Origin: an uncultured Alphaproteobacteria bacterium
GTDB lineage: Bacteria > Pseudomonadota > Alphaproteobacteria > HIMB59 > GCA-002718135
Direction: 5' to 3'
Length of the DNA stretch: 49,747 nt
Assembly: GCA_902567135.1 (NCBI GenBank)
Contig: CACFLO010000001.1
Coordinates: forward strand, 1 to 49,747
Under the pieces are notes generated by a model. It was not told the origin of the DNA. It did no database searches and saw only the letters and a list, made by a program, of their open reading frames with translations. Positions within the stretch are counted from its first letter, which is position 1. The number at the start of each line of letters is the position of its first letter. The position numbers and the translations under genes are program-made. Shown here piece after piece: positions 8,995-17,227 of the stretch.

Positions 8995-10588
8995 TATCTA
9001 TACTTTTAAGTTTTTTATCAATTATTTTGATTGTTTCGTCAACTCCATATAATTTAATAAATGAACCTAAACGTGGCCCTTGTTCTTGACCTAATAAGAC
9101 TTGGTATACAAGCTTAAAAAACTCTTTTAAATTCTGAAATTCATGTTTTTTACCTACCTCGTAAAGAAGTGTTTGAATTTCTTCAGCAGAAGTATTTTCA
9201 TTTATTTTATTTTTTAATATATCTCTAATATTTTTAAAAACAGCTTTATTGCTATCATCAATATTCAAGTATTTTTTATTAGGTAAAACAAAGTCATTAT
9301 AATAATTAATTGAGTAATCAATTAAATTATCAAATTTAGCATTATTTTGAGGATTAATACTCGCATCATATTGATTAATAAATCCCCAAATTATATTTTT
9401 ATCACTAGTATTGCATATACTTACAAGATTTGTTAGAGAATTAAATGTAATATCAGATTTAAAATTTATTTGTTTACCTGAATGAATGTGCCAAACTGGA
9501 CTATCAAATTTTTTGTGATCTTCTAATCTATCATAACTATTGCAATGAGAAATATATTCATCAACAGTCTTTGGTATTACATCAAAAAATAATTTCTTTG
9601 CTGATTTTGGTTTTTGATACATAAATAATGATAAACTTTCAGGAGAACCATAACGCAACCATTGATCAACACTAATTCCATTACCTACAGATTTTGAAAT
9701 TTTTTCACCTTTTTCATCTAGAAACATTTCATAAATTAAATTAACAGGAGATTTTTTGCCCACCACTTTACAAATTTTAGATGCTAAATCGACACTCTCG
9801 GTAAGATCTTTTCCACACATTTCATAATCTACACCCAGCGCCATCCACCTCATAGCCCAATCAACTTTCCATTGTAATTTACAATTTCCACCCGTTACTA
9901 AAACTTCTACTTTTTTATTATTAAGTGGTTCTGTATAGATAATACTATTATTTTTTGGTCTATATTCATCAATTTTTATCTGCAAAACATTTCCAGTTTT
10001 TTTACTTATTGGCAAAAAAGGACTGTAGGTACTTTTTCTTTCTTTTCTTAACGTAGGTAAGATTATTTCAAGTATCTTTTCATAATTTTGAAGAATTTCG
10101 ATAATTGTATTATCAAAAAAACCATTAGTATATTGTTCAGTAGAGCTAACAAAATTATAATCAAATTTAAATTCGTCTAAAAAAGATCTGAGTCTTGCAT
10201 TATTATGATGACCAAAGCTCTCATATTTTTCAAAAGGATCAGGAATTGAAGTTAGTGGTTTACCAATATACTCTTTCAACATGTTTTTATTTGGAACATT
10301 GTCTGGAACTTTTCTTAATCCATCCATATCATCTGAAAATGCAATTAATTTTGTTGGGCAATCGATAATAGACATTAAAGAATTTCTGACCATTGTAGTT
10401 CTAATAACTTCACCAAAAGTTCCAATATGTGGTAAGCCAGATGGTCCATAACCTGTTTCAAGTAAAATATGCCCTTTACTTGGAATTTTAAAATTTTCTA
10501 AACCACCATGCCTTTTGATTATTTGTTCAGCCTCTTTAAAGGGCCAGGATTTTAAATTATTATAATATTTTAAATCTATTTTATTCAT
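8984..10588 (-). CDS. lysS: Class I lysyl-tRNA synthetase
   Basis: A 534-residue class I enzyme with the HIGH-like motif as GPSGLPHIGTFGE and the KMSKS-like motif as KISKSVGNG. This is the archaeal-type LysRS-I (LysK family) that replaces the usual class II LysS in alphaproteobacteria and some other bacteria. The start overlaps the end of the upstream marR-type gene by 8 bases, so this essential synthetase appears to be co-transcribed with a regulator. Length is normal for the family. Confidence 0.96.
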   Translation of the reverse strand: MNKIDLKYYNNLKSWPFKEAEQIIKRHGGLENFKIPSKGHILLETGYGPSGLPHIGTFGEVIRTTMVRNSLMSIIDCPTKLIAFSDDMDGLRKVPDNVPNKNMLKEYIGKPLTSIPDPFEKYESFGHHNNARLRSFLDEFKFDYNFVSSTEQYTNGFFDNTIIEILQNYEKILEIILPTLRKERKSTYSPFLPISKKTGNVLQIKIDEYRPKNNSIIYTEPLNNKKVEVLVTGGNCKLQWKVDWAMRWMALGVDYEMCGKDLTESVDLASKICKVVGKKSPVNLIYEMFLDEKGEKISKSVGNGISVDQWLRYGSPESLSLFMYQKPKSAKKLFFDVIPKTVDEYISHCNSYDRLEDHKKFDSPVWHIHSGKQINFKSDITFNSLTNLVSICNTSDKNIIWGFINQYDASINPQNNAKFDNLIDYSINYYNDFVLPNKKYLNIDDSNKAVFKNIRDILKNKINENTSAEEIQTLLYEVGKKHEFQNLKEFFKLVYQVLLGQEQGPRLGSFIKLYGVDETIKIIDKKLKSIDNVN

Positions 10589-11042
10589 TATAATTTGCTT
10601 TTATTCTAATTTTTTTACCCAATAACAATTTTAGAGAATTAATGAAATTAAAACTTTCTTGGTTCAATTTTCTAAAAAAAACATTTTCTACTTCAATCAC
10701 ATCATTTATGATTTTTTCAACAATAATCTTACCCTCTCTTGTTAATGCTAATTTATTTGATCTGTTATCATTTGGGGTCATTTTTTTTATTAATTTTTTT
10801 TTACCTAATTTTGTTAATTTAGCACTTACTACTGATTTATCGATAAAAGAGTGCTTAACTATATCTACTTGATTAATCTCAGTTAAAAATTTTGATAAAT
10901 TATATACAGTCTCTAAAATTAGATATTCATTAAATGAAAGATTGGATTCAGCAATTTGCTTACGAATATTAGATTGCCAGAGATTTGATGTCTGCCAAAT
11001 TAATAAACCTATTCTATTCTCATTAAGAGAAGCATCTGCCAT
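10581..11042 (-). CDS. MarR-family transcriptional regulator
   Basis: A 153-residue winged-helix protein. The helix-turn-helix and wing region (LTEINQVDIVKHSFIDKSVVSAKLTKLGKKKL followed by NDNRSNKLALTREG) follows the MarR pattern, with the conserved D-x-R of the wing seen as NDNRS. Two perfect 12-base palindromes directly precede its start codon, which fits autoregulation. It overlaps lysS by 8 bases, so the whole marR-lysS-pyrD-HAD unit could be under its control. No ligand can be inferred. Confidence 0.88.
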   Translation of the reverse strand: MADASLNENRIGLLIWQTSNLWQSNIRKQIAESNLSFNEYLILETVYNLSKFLTEINQVDIVKHSFIDKSVVSAKLTKLGKKKLIKKMTPNDNRSNKLALTREGKIIVEKIINDVIEVENVFFRKLNQESFNFINSLKLLLGKKIRIKANYNE

Positions 11043-11068
11043 TTGTATACAAACTATTTGTATACAAA
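11042..11068 (-). promoter_or_regulatory. Tandem palindromic operators of the MarR regulator
   Basis: Two identical perfect 12-base palindromes, TTTGTATACAAA, lie at 11042-11053 and 11057-11068, 15 bases centre to centre. The first touches the regulator's start codon. Upstream on the minus strand a TTTACA element and the TATACA within the distal palindrome could serve as -35 and -10 with a 15-base spacer, so bound protein would block RNA polymerase. The palindromes are seen directly; function is inferred from position and from the symmetrical sites MarR dimers bind. Confidence 0.7.
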
Positions 11069-11107
11069 CAATAATAATTTGTAAAGTGATTTTTAGTTTT
11101 TTTTTAT

Positions 11108-11416
11108 TTAATCTTTAGCTATTTCCAATTCAATTCCATCTAATTCATCAGAAAGGCTTATCTGGCAACTTAGTCTAGATGTATTTTTTACATCAAAAGC
11201 TTGATCAAGCATGGATTCTTCATCATCATCTTTAGGGCTAATCTTTTCTAACCATTGATCATTAATATATACATGACAGGTAGCGCATGCACAACAACCG
11301 CCACATGCTGCTTCAATATCAAGGTCAGCATCTCTTAAAATTTCCATTAAAGTAGAATTAGAGTCACCCTCTAACTCATGTTTATTTCCATCTCGATCAA
11401 TTACTCTTATCTTCAT
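11108..11416 (-). CDS. [2Fe-2S] ferredoxin, adrenodoxin/Isc type
   Basis: A 102-residue ferredoxin. Cluster ligands are C38, C44 and C47 (C-x5-C-x2-C within ACGGCCACATCHVY) plus a fourth Cys in RLSCQI near the C-terminus. Two additional Cys sit inside the loop. Such ferredoxins donate electrons for Fe-S assembly and for P450-type or heme-modifying oxygenases. It overlaps the upstream ferredoxin reductase gene by 4 bases, making an electron-transfer pair, and both are adjacent to heme A synthase, whose reaction also needs electrons; that link is speculative. Confidence 0.94.
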   Translation of the reverse strand: MKIRVIDRDGNKHELEGDSNSTLMEILRDADLDIEAACGGCCACATCHVYINDQWLEKISPKDDDEESMLDQAFDVKNTSRLSCQISLSDELDGIELEIAKD

Positions 11417-12429
11417 GAAGAATTTAATTTTTTGTGTAAATCTTTAGATGATGTGGTGTAACGAAATACATTTTTTTTATCTGGAAAACAATATTTAAAA
11501 CATTCTTGAGCCATTAAAGCAGCTTCATGAAAACCTGATAAAATTAATTTTAACTTTCCTGGATAAGTATTAATATCTCCAATTGCAAAAATTGAAGGTA
11601 CTGAAGTCTCAAATTTCTCTGTATCAACTTTAATTAAATTTTCCATTAAATTTAAACCCCAGTTTGCTATTGGTCCTAACTCCATTTTTAATCCAAAAAA
11701 AGGCAATAAATAATCAACTTCAAAGCTCTGTATTTCATCGTTATTTTTTACTAAAACTTTTATTTTATTATTTTTTAACTCCTCTATATTATGAATTTGA
11801 CCCAATAAAAAACTAACTTTTTTGTCTTTTTCCAATTCAAGCATTTTGGAAACAGAGTCGGGTGCTGCCCTAAATTCTTTTCTTCTATGCATTAGAGTAA
11901 CATTAGCAATTTTTGATAATTCATTTGTCCAATCTAGCGCAGAGTCACCACCACCAGCAATTAAAATATCTTTACCTTCTAAGATAGATTTATTTCTAAC
12001 TGCATACAAAATATTTTTTTCTTCTATAAGATCAAGATTTTCAAGAGGTATTTTACGTGGAACAAAGCTTCCTGCTCCAGCTGCTATTACTATACACTTT
12101 GCTCTAATTTTATTATTAAGACTTGTTTCAACTAACCATTCATTTGATTCCATTTTTGCAATTTTTTCAACTTGCTGATTTAAATGATATACTGGCTTAA
12201 AAGGCTTAGCTTGAGCTAATAAATCATCTGTCAGTTGCTGACCTGTAATTGAAACTCTGGATGGTATGTCATATATAGGTTTTTCCGGATAAAGTTCCGC
12301 ACATTGACCACCTGGTTTATCTAAATTATCAATTACGTGACAAGAAATATTTAGTAATCCTAGCTCAAAAATAGCAAATAACCCTACTGGTCCAGCTCCA
12401 ATAATAATAACATCAGTTTTTTCAATCAT
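11413..12429 (-). CDS. Ferredoxin/flavodoxin-NADP+ reductase, thioredoxin-reductase-like
   Basis: A 338-residue flavoprotein with the FAD-binding GAGPVGLFAIFELG at the N-terminus, GGQCAELYPEKPIYDIP, the NADPH motif GGGDSALDW and a C-terminal AIGDINTYPGKLKLI. It has the thioredoxin reductase fold but lacks the redox-active CxxC, as in the TrxR-like FNRs of alphaproteobacteria and Bacillus YumC. It should transfer electrons between NADPH and the ferredoxin encoded immediately downstream. Its start codon overlaps the first possible start codon of the divergent heme A synthase frame. Confidence 0.93.
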   Translation of the reverse strand: MIEKTDVIIIGAGPVGLFAIFELGLLNISCHVIDNLDKPGGQCAELYPEKPIYDIPSRVSITGQQLTDDLLAQAKPFKPVYHLNQQVEKIAKMESNEWLVETSLNNKIRAKCIVIAAGAGSFVPRKIPLENLDLIEEKNILYAVRNKSILEGKDILIAGGGDSALDWTNELSKIANVTLMHRRKEFRAAPDSVSKMLELEKDKKVSFLLGQIHNIEELKNNKIKVLVKNNDEIQSFEVDYLLPFFGLKMELGPIANWGLNLMENLIKVDTEKFETSVPSIFAIGDINTYPGKLKLILSGFHEAALMAQECFKYCFPDKKNVFRYTTSSKDLHKKLNSS

Positions 12430-12481
12430 GGGATTTAAATATCAACTTTTATTACTATTTATATATATTATATTAATTTTT

Positions 12482-13525
12482 ATGCAATTTACTGATCTAA
12501 ACCTCAATTTCCATAAACCAGTTATGATATGGTTAATATCTTTAACAGTAATGGTATTCTTAATTATAGTTATCGGAGGTTTGACACGACTTACTGATTC
12601 AGGACTATCAATGGTCGATTGGCGCCCACTACTTGGCACAATACCTCCTTTAAATCAAGATCAATGGCTAAGCGTATTTAATGATTATCAGCTATCTCCA
12701 GAATTTATTTATGTTAACAAAAATATGACCTTAGAAGAATTCAAATATATCTTTTGGTGGGAATGGTTTCATAGGTTTTTTGCTAGGTTAATTGGTATAG
12801 TTTTTTTGATCCCATTTCTATATTTCTTTTTAAAAAAATACTTAAATATATTTTTCTATAAACGGTTTACTATTATTATTATCTTAGGTTTAGTTCAAGC
12901 TTTCGTTGGATGGTGGATGGTAAAAAGTGGACTTCAAAATGATCCTTATGTAAGCGCTTATAGGCTAACATTTCACTTATCAAATGCAATTATAATATAT
13001 GCTTTGTTGCTTTGGACTAGTATTGAATACTTTAATCTCAAAAGTACAGGATTTTTAGATTTTAAATCTAAGAGATTTTTAATATTAATTTCTATATTAC
13101 TAGTATTTATTACAATCTTAAGCGGAGGTTTTATGGCGGGCTCTCATGCCGGTCAATCTTTTAATACTTATCCTTTGATGAATGGAAAAATTATACCAGA
13201 TGATATTTATTTAAAAGAATTGGGTATGTTAAATTTATTTGAAAATACCATAACTATAAATTTTAATCATAGATGGATTGCTACGCTAACATTCATTTAT
13301 ACTTTTTCACTATTTGCTCTCTTATTTATTAAAGAATTTATTCAGTTATCTAAATTAATTATTTGTCTTGTTTTGCTTACTTTAAGTTTACAATTTTTTT
13401 TAGGAATAATGGCATTAGTATCAAATGTTGCTATACACTATGCCAGTTTACATCAAACAAACTCAGTACTTTTACTTTCTATTTTATTATTCGCTTATTT
13501 CAAATCAACTATAAAAGAAATTTAG
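12482..13525 (+). CDS. ctaA: Heme A synthase (COX15/CtaA)
   Basis: An integral membrane protein with about eight helices that oxidises heme O to heme A for cytochrome c oxidase. Diagnostic segments are IGGLTRLTDSGLSMVDWRP, EFKYIFWWEWFHRFFARLIG, GGFMAGSHAGQSFNTYP and LHQTNSVLLL, with the conserved His ligands visible. The frame is open from ATG 12428, two bases from the start of the divergent reductase, but that adds 18 hydrophobic residues; the ATG at 12482 gives the normal N-terminus and leaves a 52-base promoter space. Sure of product, less of start. Confidence 0.93.
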   Translation: MQFTDLNLNFHKPVMIWLISLTVMVFLIIVIGGLTRLTDSGLSMVDWRPLLGTIPPLNQDQWLSVFNDYQLSPEFIYVNKNMTLEEFKYIFWWEWFHRFFARLIGIVFLIPFLYFFLKKYLNIFFYKRFTIIIILGLVQAFVGWWMVKSGLQNDPYVSAYRLTFHLSNAIIIYALLLWTSIEYFNLKSTGFLDFKSKRFLILISILLVFITILSGGFMAGSHAGQSFNTYPLMNGKIIPDDIYLKELGMLNLFENTITINFNHRWIATLTFIYTFSLFALLFIKEFIQLSKLIICLVLLTLSLQFFLGIMALVSNVAIHYASLHQTNSVLLLSILLFAYFKSTIKEI

Positions 13526-13549
13526 TATGAGCAACAGAATACTTATTTT

Positions 13550-13745
13550 GGAGTAGTGAGCAAAATTTGATATTCCACTAAAAAAAATGAATGAAGAAGT
13601 TTAGTCCTCAGTAATTAGATCGAAAAATGAAGAGGGTTTAGTAAATGTAAGGAAACCATAAGAAAGGCGCTGTAAGTATCCACCAAATACCTAAGGTAGG
13701 TCGAGGTGAAGATTTTGGCGATTGAAGACGTTTTCTCTTAAATGA
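13550..13745 (+). ncRNA. Candidate structured non-coding RNA in the largest intergenic gap
   Basis: The 288-base gap 13526-13813 is the only one above about 100 bases, and no credible ORF or family motif is present. The stretch around 13661-13731 is about 45 percent G+C by hand count, far above the AT-rich flanks. It can form CACC-aaat-ACCTA-agg-TAGGT-cga-GGTG (13681-13708) and GGTTT/AAACC (13635-13639 with 13653-13657). These traits are typical of functional RNA in AT-rich genomes. I could not match it to RNase P, tmRNA, SRP RNA or a known riboswitch; 6S RNA cannot be excluded. Strand and ends are guesses. Confidence 0.35.
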
Positions 13746-13813
13746 AAAAAATAGCTGGATTACTGGACAAATATTTCATATTTATAGATTTAATCTAAAA
13801 TAAAAGCAAAAGC

Positions 13814-14497
13814 ATGAAAATATTCTCATTATTATTATTGTTAATTTTTTTTAATATATCTTCAAATGCAGAAGTTTTCCCAATCCCAGAAGATAATGAG
13901 GTAAGCTTTGATGTAGTAAGAAAAAAAAAAATAATTGGTAACTTAAATATAAAATTTATTACTGATAAAGAAAATTTAATTTTACATTCCGTTTTAGATA
14001 TTGAGGTTAAGATTTTATTTATTCCAGCTTATAAATTTTTTCAGGAGACAAAAGAAACATGGAATAATGGAAATTTCTTATCAATAGATGGTTTTACTGA
14101 CTTTGAAGATGATAGAAAATATAAAATTGATGGTAAGGACGAGAATGGGATTTTTAGAGCTACTGGAATGGATGGATTACTAGAATTAGATGAAAATATT
14201 GTACCACTAAATTACTGGAATAAGCAAATGCTAAAAGAAAAAGAGGTATTTGATACACAAAAAGGAATTGTAAGAAAAATAAGTGTTGAAAAATTAAAAG
14301 ATGAAAAAATAAAAATAAACAATTCAAAAGTAGAAACAGAAAAATTTATTTTTAATGCTTCGAAAAATCCAAAAGATAAAGGTCCTTTTCCTGAATATAC
14401 TTTATGGTATAAAGGAGATGAGCTTTTAAAAATGGAATTTCAAAATCCCAATGATAATAAAACTGTAACTATCGTAAGAAGCGATTGGTCAAAATAA
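13814..14497 (+). CDS. Secreted DUF6134-like protein
   Basis: A 227-residue protein with a clear signal peptide (MKIFSLLLLLIFFNISSNA). The mature part has alternating short strands, an EVSFDVVRKKKIIGNLNIKF opening and the segment VPLNYWNK, a pattern I associate with DUF6134 periplasmic proteins. Function is unknown. An 11-A tract at 13921-13931 within the first 40 codons encodes Lys-Lys-Lys and is a possible slippage point. A palindrome at 13785-13797 lies in the upstream region. The stop is directly followed by the SDR start codon, so the two are probably one operon. Confidence 0.82.
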   Translation: MKIFSLLLLLIFFNISSNAEVFPIPEDNEVSFDVVRKKKIIGNLNIKFITDKENLILHSVLDIEVKILFIPAYKFFQETKETWNNGNFLSIDGFTDFEDDRKYKIDGKDENGIFRATGMDGLLELDENIVPLNYWNKQMLKEKEVFDTQKGIVRKISVEKLKDEKIKINNSKVETEKFIFNASKNPKDKGPFPEYTLWYKGDELLKMEFQNPNDNKTVTIVRSDWSK

Positions 14498-15262
14498 ATG
14501 CCTACCAAAATTATTTGGATTACTGGAGGTTCTTCAGGAATTGGATTTGCTACTGCAAGATATTTTTTAAATAATAATTGGATTGTAATTATTAGCTCAA
14601 GTAATAGTGATAAATTAAAAAAAGCTAAAGAAAAACTTATTAACGAAAATGAAAATGAAAACCTCTTTACACTTAAATGTGATATAACTGATAAAAATGC
14701 AGTAAAAAAAACTATATTATTTATAGAAAATGAAATTGGGCAAATTGATATAGCGCTTCTAAATGCTGCTGCTTATTCTCCAAATAAGAATCAAGAATTT
14801 GATATAAATAATTACGAATTACTTATTGATGTTAACTTAAAAGGAACTCTTTATTGTATAGATAGTCTCAAAGATGTGATGAAAAATAGAAAAAATACTA
14901 TAGCAATAGTATCATCACCAATTGGTTATAGAGGTTGGCCAACTGCTGGCGCTTATGGAATGACTAAAGCTGCACAATTAAATCTATCAGAAAGTTTATT
15001 TTTTGATTTTAAAAAAATTGGAATTTCTATTAAAGTAATTAACCCAGGTTTTATTGATACTGAAGCTACGAGATTAAATTCCTTTAAAATGCCTTTTTTA
15101 AAATCTGCTGAATTTGCTGCTGAAAAAATATATAATGGTCTAGTTTATAAAAATAGATTTGAGATTTATTTCCCTTTTACAATAATATTTGTAGTAAAGA
15201 TTTTAAGAATTCTTCCTTACAAAATATATTTTTTTCTATGGAAAAAGCTTGGTAAATTTTAA
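14498..15262 (+). CDS. Short-chain dehydrogenase/reductase (SDR)
   Basis: A 254-residue classical SDR with the nucleotide-binding TGGSSGIGFATA at the N-terminus, the structural NAA (in LNAAAYSPN), the active-site SSP segment and the catalytic YGMTK. The C-terminal 40 residues are hydrophobic and basic, which may indicate membrane association. Substrate is unknown. It starts directly after the DUF6134-like stop. Its TAA shares bases with the convergent pfk stop in a TTAA. Confidence 0.9.
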   Translation: MPTKIIWITGGSSGIGFATARYFLNNNWIVIISSSNSDKLKKAKEKLINENENENLFTLKCDITDKNAVKKTILFIENEIGQIDIALLNAAAYSPNKNQEFDINNYELLIDVNLKGTLYCIDSLKDVMKNRKNTIAIVSSPIGYRGWPTAGAYGMTKAAQLNLSESLFFDFKKIGISIKVINPGFIDTEATRLNSFKMPFLKSAEFAAEKIYNGLVYKNRFEIYFPFTIIFVVKILRILPYKIYFFLWKKLGKF

Positions 15263-16344
15263 TTAAATTCACCTATATAAATGCCCAAACCTTTAGCAAC
15301 TTTTATAAGTGGGTCATTATTACTTAATGTTTGAGATTTTCCAGCAATATCATTTAGCGAAACATCTTTGACACTTCTATCTTGCCAAACAACAACCCTA
15401 TTAAATTTCTTTTTTGCAATTAAATCCACAGCTTTAACTCCAAATGCGCTTGCAATAAGTCTGTCCCTATGTGTGGGTTGAGCGCCTCTTTGCACATGAC
15501 CAAGCACCGTTACTCGTGTCTCTGCATCAGTAAGTTTATAAATTTCATCACCTAAATAAGCGCCAATACCACCTAATCTAACTTGTCCATCAACATGCTT
15601 TACTGTTACTTTTCTCCCATCTTCTTTTTTAACTGCTTCTGCAACAACTATAAGAGCATGATTTCTACCTTTTGTTCGAATGCTATCTATGTGTTTTGCA
15701 ATTCCTTTTATTGTGTATGGTATTTCAGGGATTAAGATTACATCTGCTCCACCCGCTATTCCTGCATTTAATGCTATGTGTCCAGCGTCTCTTCCCATAA
15801 CTTCTAATATCATTGCTCTTCTATGGCTAGCTGCTGTGGGTTGCAACATATCTAGAGCATTTGTAGCCACATCTACTGCTGTATCATAACCAATAGATAA
15901 TTCATTATATTTAACATCATTATCAATAGTTTTTGGAATACCTATAAAATTTATATTTCCCTTCTTTGTCAAAGATTGCAAAAGTTTTAGACTTCCATCA
16001 CCACCAATACCAATTAGAGCATCTAACTGTAATTTTTTAAAACTCTCAATAATAAGTTGAGAAACTTCAATTTCTTTTCCTTTTTTTTTAATAGTTCCAA
16101 AAGGATTTCCTTTGTTATTAGATCCTAAAAAAGTTCCACCCATTCTCATTAAATTTCCATCAAAAAAATCAGGTTTTAATTCAATAACATCTATTGGATC
16201 TTTCATTAAACCCAAGGTTCCATCTCTTAATCCATAAACTTTCCAACCATATTCATTTGTTGCACGAAGTGTTACAGCTCTAATAACTGCATTTAAGCCT
16301 GCACAATCTCCCCCACTTGTTAAAATACCTATTTTTTTTACCAC
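15259..16344 (-). CDS. pfkA: 6-phosphofructokinase, mixed ATP/PPi-type signature
   Basis: A 361-residue PfkA-family enzyme with a GTG start at 16344. Substrate motifs: GGDCAGLNAV (residues 11-20), GGDGS (114-118), PKTIDND (137-143, with the catalytic Asp) and MGRDAGHIAL. In the family, Gly in GGDG is typical of ATP-dependent enzymes, whereas Lys in PKTIDND is typical of PPi-dependent or group III enzymes; this protein combines both, so the phosphoryl donor cannot be settled by sequence alone. It commits fructose 6-phosphate to glycolysis (or works reversibly if PPi-linked). A pyruvate kinase gene lies at 26.2 kb. Confidence 0.93.
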   Translation of the reverse strand: MVKKIGILTSGGDCAGLNAVIRAVTLRATNEYGWKVYGLRDGTLGLMKDPIDVIELKPDFFDGNLMRMGGTFLGSNNKGNPFGTIKKKGKEIEVSQLIIESFKKLQLDALIGIGGDGSLKLLQSLTKKGNINFIGIPKTIDNDVKYNELSIGYDTAVDVATNALDMLQPTAASHRRAMILEVMGRDAGHIALNAGIAGGADVILIPEIPYTIKGIAKHIDSIRTKGRNHALIVVAEAVKKEDGRKVTVKHVDGQVRLGGIGAYLGDEIYKLTDAETRVTVLGHVQRGAQPTHRDRLIASAFGVKAVDLIAKKKFNRVVVWQDRSVKDVSLNDIAGKSQTLSNNDPLIKVAKGLGIYIGEFN

Positions 16345-16388
16345 GACGTGCTTATATACTATTATTGATTAATATAAATTTTAATTTT

Positions 16389-16589
16389 ATGAATGATGGC
16401 ACTAAATTATTAGAAAAGTTAAAAGAATATGAGCAAGAACATTCTGATCTTGATCAAATTTTAATACAATTACAAGAAAAGCATACTGTTGATTTTTTAC
16501 AAATTCAAAGATTAAAAAAAAGAAAGCTAATTTTAAAAGACAGAATTGCTAATATTAAAAATGAATTAGAGCCGGACAGTATTGCTTAA
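16389..16589 (+). CDS. DUF465 (YdcH-like) small coiled-coil protein
   Basis: About 66 residues starting MNDGTKLLEKLKEYEQEHSD, with the family's QRLKKRKLILKDRI segment and strongly helical, charged composition. Function is unknown. The longer frame from 16317 overlaps the divergent pfk start and adds an unrelated hydrophobic stretch, so the ATG at 16389 is preferred. Its stop shares a TTAA with the convergent COQ9 gene. Confidence 0.85.
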   Translation: MNDGTKLLEKLKEYEQEHSDLDQILIQLQEKHTVDFLQIQRLKKRKLILKDRIANIKNELEPDSIA

Positions 16590-17227
16590 ATAGAATTTTT
16601 TACAAACTTGATAGCCTGAGGAAGGTAGTCTTTAAAAATATTAAATTTCGTTTTTAACTCTGGGATTTTTGAAACTCTTTTTAAACTTGAGTCTAAATGA
16701 TCTTCAAGCAATGTTTGATTATTATTGTTAAAAAAGAAAAAAATAACTCTCGAATAAATACCTGCTAAAATTAACCTTTTTGTATAAAAATTAAAATCTA
16801 CTGATGTATCACCAGCTATAAACCATATTTGATCTACACTTTTATATAGCTTATTTGGAAGAGAAAAATTTTTTTTTGGTATTAATAAGCTTAAAAAAAT
16901 TTTTTTATAAAATTTTTTTTCTTTATCCATTATATTTATTTTTGAAAGTAATATTTTTCTAATTCTTTTATGAACTGGCAATCTTATTAAATCTAATTTT
17001 TTACAATAATTTTCAAGATCAATATTTAATTGCTCTAATACAAAATGTAAAAATTCATTTTTACCGCCAGGAAATAATAAATTTATTTCATCAATATTTA
17101 AATTATATTTTTTTGAAATATTTTTAAAAGTATTTGATGTAAGTCCATCGTCTGCGACAACAATTTTTGCAAATTTTAATATTTTTAGCCTTTTATTTAA
17201 CAAATATTTATTTTTTGTTTTCATCAT
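16586..17227 (-). CDS. COQ9 family ubiquinone biosynthesis protein
   Basis: A 213-residue protein with a TetR-like N-terminal helix bundle and the COQ9 signature WFIAGDTSVDFNFYTKRLILAGIYSR towards the C-terminus. COQ9 binds lipid-like intermediates and supports COQ7-type hydroxylation in ubiquinone synthesis. Homologs are confined mainly to mitochondria and alphaproteobacteria, which supports the taxonomic reading. The start overlaps the end of the peptide deformylase gene by 20 bases. Confidence 0.92.
   Translation of the reverse strand: MMKTKNKYLLNKRLKILKFAKIVVADDGLTSNTFKNISKKYNLNIDEINLLFPGGKNEFLHFVLEQLNIDLENYCKKLDLIRLPVHKRIRKILLSKINIMDKEKKFYKKIFLSLLIPKKNFSLPNKLYKSVDQIWFIAGDTSVDFNFYTKRLILAGIYSRVIFFFFNNNNQTLLEDHLDSSLKRVSKIPELKTKFNIFKDYLPQAIKFVKNSI

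Noticed and set aside
11822-12178. 118-codon open frame on the plus strand inside the ferredoxin reductase gene
   Set aside because: Antisense shadow of a well-recognised enzyme; composition follows the reverse of the coding frame and no family motif is seen.
12428-12481. Earlier start for heme A synthase at 12428
   Set aside because: It would overlap the start codon of the divergent reductase and add 18 hydrophobic residues before the usual N-terminus; 12482 is more plausible, though not proven.
13689-13699. Short resemblance to the universal 23S rRNA string CCTAAGGTAG within the intergenic gap
   Set aside because: The match is only ten bases and the flanking sequence does not align to 23S rRNA; the match is explained equally well by the ACCTA/TAGGT stem.
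13526-13813. RNase P RNA, tmRNA, SRP RNA or glycine riboswitch in the large gap
   Set aside because: None of the hallmark strings (GAGGAAAGTCC, tag-peptide frame, GGTCAGGTCCGGAA, tandem glycine aptamer cores) is present on either strand.
16317-16388. N-terminal extension of the DUF465 protein
   Set aside because: It overlaps the divergent pfk start and encodes hydrophobic residues absent from the family.
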